From Brasilonema sennae CENA114 (GTDB lineage Bacteria > Cyanobacteriota > Cyanobacteriia > Cyanobacteriales > Nostocaceae): a stretch of 64,000 bases of DNA. Position numbers and translations under genes: made by a program. The stretch covers positions 62,001 to 126,000 of the forward strand of contig NZ_CP030119.1 of assembly GCF_006968745.1 (NCBI RefSeq), given 5' to 3'. The notes below the pieces were generated by a model that was not told the origin of the DNA, ran no database searches, and saw only the letters and a list, made by a program, of their open reading frames with translations. Shown here piece after piece: positions 59,096-64,000 of this stretch (position 1 is the stretch's first letter; each line of letters opens with the position of its first letter).

Positions 59096-60784
59096 TTATT
59101 GTTGAGTATTTTTATTTACAACTGTGACTTTTGGCTCCTGATGAGCCACGTGGTGATTATCATCCCATGTTGGAGATTCCGAGGTTTTTGCAGAACCATT
59201 AGCAGATTCTTCTGGCACATAGATAAATTCTGGTGTTCCTGGAACCTCTTGACGTTTGGTGCGACGACCTGCTAAGAAACCAACTGCAGCAATAGCAGTC
59301 CCTCCTCCAGATAAGAGCAACCACAAGGGTACTGGCAAGTTAGGCGTTTTAACTTCCGTCTTCTGTGCGGGTTGCGCTTCCTTCTCCTCACCTTCTGTTG
59401 GCTTAGTACCACCCCGCAAAGACTGAGCATAAAGTTGAGGCGCACGCTGAGTGACAATCATATCCCCCTCAAATAAACCAGTCTTGACCTCAACCATGTC
59501 CCCAGAGGTTTGACCTAAAGTGACTTCAGTTGCTTGAAAAGCATTACCATTTTGTACGTAAACCTGTTTCTTACCATTGACATCAACCACAGCTGAATTA
59601 GGAATAGCTAATATAGCTGTCGATGTTTGGTTTGTCAAAACTTCAAGTTCGGCAAACATTCCTGGCTTGAGAACTCCACCAGGGTTATCTATTTCGGCTT
59701 TCACAGGGACTACCCGCGTTTCGCCTTCCACCACAGAACCAATTACGGCTATTCGTCCAGTGAAGGTACGATTAGGCACAGAAGCTACCTTCAAACTTAC
59801 CCTTTGACCCCTCCTTACCTTGCCCAAATCTTTTTCATAAATATTTGCTGTGGCATAAACCCGACTGTCATTGACAATTGTTATCAGCTTGCCACCTACA
59901 TCATTGAATGATTGACCAATAGTAACTTCTCTGTCAGCAACCCGACCGGAAATGGGAGCCGTCACCGTCACCAGTCCCTTAGCATTGGCGCTGTTTCCCA
60001 GTTGTTGCAACCGAGTCTCATAATTAGTATTACTAAGTTGAATACGTTTTTTTGCTAACTGAACTGTTGATTTTGCAAGTTCGAGTTTATTTTCAGCATC
60101 AATTACGTCTCGGCGGCTCAAAGCTGTGGTCAGTACCGCTTTGGCTTCTGCCAGCTGGGTTTGGGATTCGAGGGCATTGCGACGGGGGAGAGCGCCTGCA
60201 TCAGCTACTACCTTATCTTTATCATACTTTTCTTGAGCAAAGGCTACCTGACGCTGTGCAGAGGCTATTTCAGCGGCGGCTATTTGCTGATATTTTTCGT
60301 AGTTTTGTTGAGCTAGCCGTAAGTTAGCTGACGCCTGCTGCAACTCAGCTTGACCTTCAGCAAGTTTCCCCTGGGATTCTACGCGCAGTGTCACTAAGTC
60401 AGGACTGGTTACAACAGCAACTGGTTGACCTTTTTTCACGACTGCACCGGGTTCCACCAATAACTCAACTACTTTCGCCCCAGCAATTGGGGTATTGACT
60501 TCCGCTTTTTGACTGGGCAAGGTTTCAATTTGTCCGGTGGTTTTAATACCAACCGCTAGTCGCTGGCTTTTGACTGGCTCGACCTTTATTCCCAACCGTT
60601 TTGCAGTTTCTGTATCAACTTGAACAGAGCCACTATTTTGAGAGGTTTCATTTCCTCCTTGAAATTCGTCTCCGTGTCCGCCGTGTGCTAAAACTACTGC
60701 AGGACTGGCAAGTAAGAGCAGACTTGCAAGTGTGCCTGACACACAACGAATGGCTGTTGATGGCTTAGAATAAGGGTGACGCAT
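59096..60784 (-). CDS. CusB/CzcB-like RND efflux adaptor
   Basis: 562 residues. A signal peptide (about 1-33) precedes HGGHGDEFQGG, a His-rich entry. Lipoyl-like halves (IAGAKVVELLVEPGAVVKKG and VTVTAPISGRVADREV) enclose a long coiled-coil hairpin (about 145-270), then a beta-barrel and membrane-proximal domain. An unusual C-terminal helix (PVPLWLLLSGGGTAIAAVGF) and a basic tail follow. Operator 20 lies about 110 bp upstream. Its own pump gene is only a stump, so it must work with the CusA pumps at 42342 and 45662. Confidence 0.9.
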   Translation of the reverse strand: MRHPYSKPSTAIRCVSGTLASLLLLASPAVVLAHGGHGDEFQGGNETSQNSGSVQVDTETAKRLGIKVEPVKSQRLAVGIKTTGQIETLPSQKAEVNTPIAGAKVVELLVEPGAVVKKGQPVAVVTSPDLVTLRVESQGKLAEGQAELQQASANLRLAQQNYEKYQQIAAAEIASAQRQVAFAQEKYDKDKVVADAGALPRRNALESQTQLAEAKAVLTTALSRRDVIDAENKLELAKSTVQLAKKRIQLSNTNYETRLQQLGNSANAKGLVTVTAPISGRVADREVTIGQSFNDVGGKLITIVNDSRVYATANIYEKDLGKVRRGQRVSLKVASVPNRTFTGRIAVIGSVVEGETRVVPVKAEIDNPGGVLKPGMFAELEVLTNQTSTAILAIPNSAVVDVNGKKQVYVQNGNAFQATEVTLGQTSGDMVEVKTGLFEGDMIVTQRAPQLYAQSLRGGTKPTEGEEKEAQPAQKTEVKTPNLPVPLWLLLSGGGTAIAAVGFLAGRRTKRQEVPGTPEFIYVPEESANGSAKTSESPTWDDNHHVAHQEPKVTVVNKNTQQ

Positions 60785-60894
60785 AGCACTTTTAAAGTTT
60801 TTATATACTGAGGGAACGGAGCTAGTAGGGCGCTTTTGTGCTTTTAGGCTTTATAAATAGTAGATGCACATATTTCTTAGTTTTGCATTGAGAA

Positions 60895-60911
60895 ATGAAA
60901 TTAGGATGAAA
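60895..60911 (-). promoter_or_regulatory. Tandem TTTCAT operator 20 (adaptor)
   Basis: Minus-strand TTTCAT-CCTAA-TTTCAT; AAAACT (60884-60879) exactly 10 nt on; adaptor start 111 bp downstream. Confidence 0.72.
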
Positions 60912-61230
60912 TAGCGATAAGAACAGACAGGGGAGCAGGGGAGCAGGAGGGGAGCCACTGCGTTGGTGAGGCAGTACTGCGGGAGGGTTTCCCTCCACAG
61001 GTATCTACCGAAAGGGTTTCCCGGCTGGAAGCATGTGGCGTTTTCCTTCCGTAGGTAACTGGCGTTAATTCCCTCCATAAGCGATTGCACCAAGCCGGAG
61101 GATCAGTTAAAGAATATCGTTCCTCTACAGGAAAGTCTTTAGACACCTCAAATATTTTCATCGCAGCATCAAAAGCCATTTGATAAACTCTTAAATCTTT
61201 GTGACTTTTGATTGGTTCTCTTTTCAACAC
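60901..61230 (-). pseudogene. Truncated four-helix-bundle protein (S23/IVP family)
   Basis: The first about 45 residues (PIKSHKDLRVYQMAFDAAMK, FEVSKDFPVEERYSLTD) match the start of four-helix-bundle proteins of the S23/IVP type. After SLTD, where the family continues with the second helix, the frame runs into dispersed repeat sequence (about 60930-61090: repeated GGGAGCAGG and TTTCCC blocks) and ends without homology. Confidence 0.6.
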
Positions 61231-61266
61231 CTGGTGCTCCTCTGCTCCTCTGCTCCCCCACTCTTA

Positions 61267-61998
61267 CTACTGGTTGTACCAAGCTTGTCGCCATTGCTTC
61301 ATTTGTTCAATTTCTTTTTGTTGAGAAGTGATAATATTTTGAGCCAGTTTCTTGATTTCAGGGCGCTTGGACTTACTCAATGCATCTTGCGCCATTGTCA
61401 CCGCTCCTTCATGATGCGGAATCATTGCATTGATGAAGCGCAAATCAAATTCAGCATCACCGGCTCCCAAGTCCATGTCCATTCGCATAGCTTTAGATTG
61501 TTCATCAGACATTGCGATCGTCTGATTCTTTTGAGTATTCCAAGCCATTGGCGTGCTAGATGCTTTGGGATACCAAGCTTGTCGCCACTGTTTCAACTCA
61601 GCAATTTCTTTGTTTTGAGCTTTGATGATTTCTTCTGCTAGCTTTTTGATTTCAGGACGTTTTGATTTCTGTAGGGCTTCTTTTGCCATCACCACAGCAC
61701 CTTGATGGTGCGGAGTCATCCCATCAATGAACCGCAAATCGTAGTTGGCATCCGCTGGACCTAAATCCATTGCCATGCTGTGGTTCATGCCACTATCATG
61801 ATGCATACCACTGCCGTGGTTCATCTGCTGCTTGTCACTAGCCTCAGTTGCGGTGGTACTTGGGGTTTGGGTTTCGTTTTGGGAAGTCGTTGTGGAACAA
61901 GCTGTCAGCACGCCGCTTGTTAAGGAAGCAAGTGTTATGAAAGTCATCGCAAAAAACCCAGTTTTCCAAGAAATACGTTGCATAAATTTGAAATTCAT
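61267..61998 (-). CDS. copM: CopM-like lipoprotein with two DUF305 domains
   Basis: 243 residues. The lipobox LTAC gives an acylated Cys near residue 34; a His/Met-rich arm (MNHGSGMHHDSGMNHSMAM, about 59-77) follows. Two DUF305 domains come next, each with DLRFI..M-P-HH-GAV-MA and ending in a QWRQAWY motif. DUF305 proteins such as CopM of Synechocystis bind copper outside the inner membrane. It stands behind a MerR-type promoter rather than a TTTCAT operator, so here the copper-binding protein is under the MerR regulon. Confidence 0.9.
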   Translation of the reverse strand: MNFKFMQRISWKTGFFAMTFITLASLTSGVLTACSTTTSQNETQTPSTTATEASDKQQMNHGSGMHHDSGMNHSMAMDLGPADANYDLRFIDGMTPHHQGAVVMAKEALQKSKRPEIKKLAEEIIKAQNKEIAELKQWRQAWYPKASSTPMAWNTQKNQTIAMSDEQSKAMRMDMDLGAGDAEFDLRFINAMIPHHEGAVTMAQDALSKSKRPEIKKLAQNIITSQQKEIEQMKQWRQAWYNQ

Positions 61999-62019
61999 TA
62001 CTTACTATAGTTTCTTCTA

Positions 62020-62050
62020 TTTTTAAATCTCTAGTTAGCTGGAGTGTCAA
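62020..62050 (-). promoter_or_regulatory. MerR-type promoter of copM-like gene
   Basis: Minus strand: TTGACA, 19-nt spacer CTCCAGCTAACTAGAGATT (dyad CTC-AG-TAACTAGAG), TAAAAA. 22 bp before the start codon. Confidence 0.75.
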
Positions 62051-62102
62051 GTGCTATTTTCCAACGGGGTACAATAGCCAATTTGTTATTGAAACAATAG
62101 AG

Positions 62103-62520
62103 ATGACCAAACCCCGTCAGGAATTACGCAAGCAATTGCAAACTGCTTAAACCACAAGTGTTTCGGCTTTTCTTAGTGCCATTCGTCTCAATACGGTTCA
62201 GTTAGAGCTAAAAACCTTAAATTTCGTAGGTTGGGGAGCCAGCGCGAATGACGGCTTTCCCGACCTAGGCAAGTCTGGCGTTTGAGGAACGAAACCCAAC
62301 ATTTCCGAGACTTTGTTGGGTTTCACTACGTTCAACCCAACCTACAATTCTCCTTAACTGAACCGTATTGCCATTCGTCTATGCTCTTTTTTTATTTTTT
62401 ACCTCATCGCATACCCTAAGACAATACTCATGGCATTTTCCTCATCTTTATTGGCGATAAGCCGGAGGCTTGACGCTCCGCTCATCGCACTTCTAAATTG
62501 TTCTCTCTTTTTAATACATA
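62103..62520 (+). pseudogene. Decayed gene split by a miniature element
   Basis: Starts MTKPRQELRKQLQTA then a stop; in the next frame VSAFLSAIRL, the insertion, and a hydrophobic stretch ICSFFIFYLIA-like reading continue beyond it. Likely a small membrane protein broken by a frameshift and the insertion at 62189. The remainder of the gap to 62815 has only repeats, including GCGAT..AGC/GCT..ATCGC near 62452-62487. Confidence 0.25.
62189..62370. mobile_element. Miniature inverted-repeat element (182 bp) with 10-bp target repeats
   Basis: Terminal inverted repeats CAATACGGTTCAGTTA (62189-62204) and its complement (62355-62370) are perfect. CCATTCGTCT flanks it on both sides (62179-62188, 62371-62380), a clean 10-bp target duplication. 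Inside, a second inverted pair CGTAGGTTGGG/CCCAACCTAC is nested, so it may be one element inside another. Confidence 0.85.
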
Positions 62521-62815
62521 CGTACTGTTTTCCTAGCCCGTTGCCCACCGCCTATACTATGTGACACTTCAGGGTGCGGAATGGTGCGACTCGTTTGCGG
62601 TGAATTCATAACCAGGTTTCGTTCGGTTACAACAAGGAATGTTTGGTTGTAAAAGACGTTAAAACGGGGTTTATCAGTCTTGCGTTTTATTAATGAATCG
62701 GTGTTCTAGAACCGTTATGAATACAAGATTTTTGGTATAAAGTGTTTCTTTGATTTCTCAAGGGTGGCGATCGCCGCATGCCTGTGACAGTTGCGTAAGT
62801 GCTGTGTAGTATTAC

Positions 62816-62846
62816 ACTTTTGCTTCCTAGTTAACTAGAGAATCAA
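62816..62846 (-). promoter_or_regulatory. Orphan MerR-type promoter
   Basis: Minus strand: TTGATT, 19-nt spacer CTCTAGTTAACTAGGAAGC (near-perfect left half of the dyad), AAAAGT. No gene follows on the minus strand; likely a remnant. Confidence 0.45.
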
Positions 62847-62884
62847 AAATTGCAGATTATCCTGCTCATTACAGGATTGATTTT

Positions 62885-63298
62885 TTAAGTCGGATAGATA
62901 ATCGGACAGATGGTATTTTCAGGTATTTCAGAAACACTTTTCCAGCCTGAAAGTAGCCCTTCTAACTCTAACTTCAAGACCTGTAGCTGTTCAATTTGGT
63001 ATTCGATTGCTGTAACTTTATCATTCAGTTTTGCTTGGATGTGGTCGCAGGGTAAGTCCCCTTGGTCATGCACATCCAAAAACTCTTTAATCTCTAACAA
63101 GCTCAATCCAAGGCTCTGGGCACGCTTGATAAAGCTTAGGCGGGCAAAAACATTTGAGTTAAATAATCGAAATCCACCCTCAGTTCGATCCGAAGCCTTG
63201 AGCAAGCCCAGTTCTTCGTAGTAGCGAATAGTTTTAATCGGCACACCACTTTCTTTAGCAACAACACCAATTTGTTTTCCCTGTTCTTTGAGTAACAT
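62885..63298 (-). CDS. MerR-family metal-responsive regulator (second)
   Basis: 137 residues from ATG 63298, which follows GAGGGA by 9 nt; the longer start (63346) lies inside the -10 of its own promoter and cannot be transcribed from it. Winged helix IGVVAKESGVPIKTIRYYEELGLLK, then a dimer helix. Metal-site cysteine candidates: DLPCDHI (about 86) and the C-terminal TICPII. This pattern is that of Cd/Pb/Zn-type MerR proteins. It is only moderately similar to the regulator at 28735, yet both have the same operator dyad. Confidence 0.88.
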   Translation of the reverse strand: MLLKEQGKQIGVVAKESGVPIKTIRYYEELGLLKASDRTEGGFRLFNSNVFARLSFIKRAQSLGLSLLEIKEFLDVHDQGDLPCDHIQAKLNDKVTAIEYQIEQLQVLKLELEGLLSGWKSVSEIPENTICPIIYPT

Positions 63299-63342
63299 AT
63301 TTAACAGTTCCCTCGCTAAACCTCTTATATTAGCTTTATTAG

Positions 63343-63373
63343 TCATAAACCCTCTAGTTAACTAGAGAGTTCA
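63343..63373 (-). promoter_or_regulatory. MerR-type promoter of the second merR gene
   Basis: Minus strand: TGAACT, 19-nt spacer with the perfect 16-bp dyad CTCTAGTTAACTAGAG (63352-63367), TTATGA. The -10 contains the upstream ATG, which is why the start at 63298 is preferred. Confidence 0.8.
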
Positions 63374-63435
63374 GACGAAACGTCAAATTATTCACTTTTG
63401 CTTGTCAAGTAATTGGCATTTTTTATCGGTATCAT

Positions 63436-64000
63436 TCATGCTGCGCTCTTAGTTGCGATTCCTTTATATAGATGAGCCGTAATATCTGGCATTTTTTCAG
63501 GTGTAAATTGCTTAAGTTCAATATCATCAAATTGCTCTTCTACCAATTCCCGAATGTTTCGATTGAGATGACATCCATCCGCTATTACTTTTTGAATAGG
63601 TGTTAGCCGATGTTGCCAAAGCTGTATGTTAGGTTTATCGCTTAACCCATGTTCCAAAAAGAAAAACCTACCACCTCGTTTGAGGATGCGGTAAATTTCT
63701 TGAAGTGCTTGCTCTACATTGGCAATGCTGCATAATGTAAAAGTACTGACAACGCTATCAAAAGTATTATTTGATATTGGTAAATTTTCACTCGATAGCA
63801 TTAATTGCTCAACTGTTATATTTGAGTTACTAATACGCTTTTTTGCAAAAGCATTCATACCAGGATTTGCATCTACGGTGGTAATTTTGTGAATATGTGG
63901 AGGATAGAAGGCGAGATTTAATCCAGTTCCAAAACCAATTTCTAGAACTTCTCCTTGGACATCTGCGAGTAGTTCCTGACGGTATTTGGCTAAATTTGGG
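63436..64000 (-). CDS. SAM-dependent methyltransferase, N-terminus outside window
   Basis: The frame stays open to the right edge beyond the internal ATG at 63858. The part seen reads VLEIGFGTGLNLAFYPP (motif I, SAM binding), TTVDANPGMNAFAKKR (motif II), then FDSVVSTFTLCSIANVEQALQEI and FFFLEHGLSDKP. This is the class I methyltransferase fold (UbiE/Methyltransf_11 type). Arsenite methyltransferase (ArsM) was considered, but its Cys motifs are not seen. Stop at 63436, 63 bp before the MerR promoter; same strand as merR. Confidence 0.8.
   Translation of the reverse strand, partial: PNLAKYRQELLADVQGEVLEIGFGTGLNLAFYPPHIHKITTVDANPGMNAFAKKRISNSNITVEQLMLSSENLPISNNTFDSVVSTFTLCSIANVEQALQEIYRILKRGGRFFFLEHGLSDKPNIQLWQHRLTPIQKVIADGCHLNRNIRELVEEQFDDIELKQFTPEKMPDITAHLYKGIATKSAA

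Noticed and set aside
1..64000. CRISPR arrays, tRNA or rRNA genes
   Set aside because: No regularly spaced direct repeats of CRISPR length and no tRNA-like T-arm/cloverleaf were seen on reading both strands.
63436..64000. Arsenite methyltransferase (ArsM)
   Set aside because: Context is tempting, but the expected conserved cysteines are missing in the part seen; only a generic methyltransferase is supported.

Overview
The window is from a filamentous heterocyst-type cyanobacterium (Nostocales-like). HIP1 octamers (GCGATCGC) recur, for example near 5934, 7988, 9587 and 29909. Typical cyanobacterial families are present: PxcA/CemA, SLH-OprB porin, RppA/RppB two-component pairs, a group-2 sigma factor and DUF2808. 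Mariner-like miniature elements are also typical. No replication or plasmid gene is visible, so chromosome versus plasmid cannot be decided.\n\nThe window is essentially a heavy-metal (probably Cu/Ag plus divalent cation) homeostasis island. Left arm: an RND pump cut by the window edge, a DUF190 PII-like gene, a CDF exporter (1-3466), a PxcA-like/sigma-factor pair (3730-5572), a SulP transporter (5829-7352), an RppA/RppB pair (7632-9708), an Nramp transporter (10135-11460) and two small secreted proteins. Second region (13446-21001): a second RppA/RppB pair, an outer-membrane porin, an SbnA-like PLP enzyme and an EamA exporter. Third region (22216-28387): secreted proteins, namely DUF305, three DUF2808 paralogues, a His/Met-rich lipoprotein and a YtkA-like lipoprotein. 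Fourth region (28735-34181): a MerR-controlled adaptor/RND operon. Then transposon wreckage (34309-37857) and a predicted nuclease-like protein. Fifth region (39557-48787): CopB-type ATPase, a YtkA-like protein and two tandem CusA pumps. Right arm (49431-64000): acyltransferase, two further two-component systems, PAP2, two DUF347 proteins, a CusB-like adaptor whose own cusA is reduced to about ten codons, a CopM-like lipoprotein, a second MerR and a methyltransferase cut by the edge.\n\nThe main discovery is regulatory. Twenty copies of one tandem operator, read in the sense of the downstream gene as TTTCAT-N5-TTTCAT with an exact 11-bp period, lie in front of most metal-related genes. In many copies a -10 hexamer starts exactly 10 nt after the second half-site, the layout of an OmpR/PhoB-class activator box. 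Both RppA-type regulators have a copy upstream of their own gene; the other two regulators do not. Four copies drive no protein gene but are followed by short structured segments with U-tract terminators, so I propose metal-regulated small RNAs; one carries CUCCU in a perfect hairpin loop. A second, separate regulon uses MerR-type promoters with a 19-bp spacer containing variants of CTCTAGTTAACTAGAG. The two regulons divide the efflux, sequestration and sensing functions between them. Identifications rest on reading the sequences and on recalled families; no database search was made.
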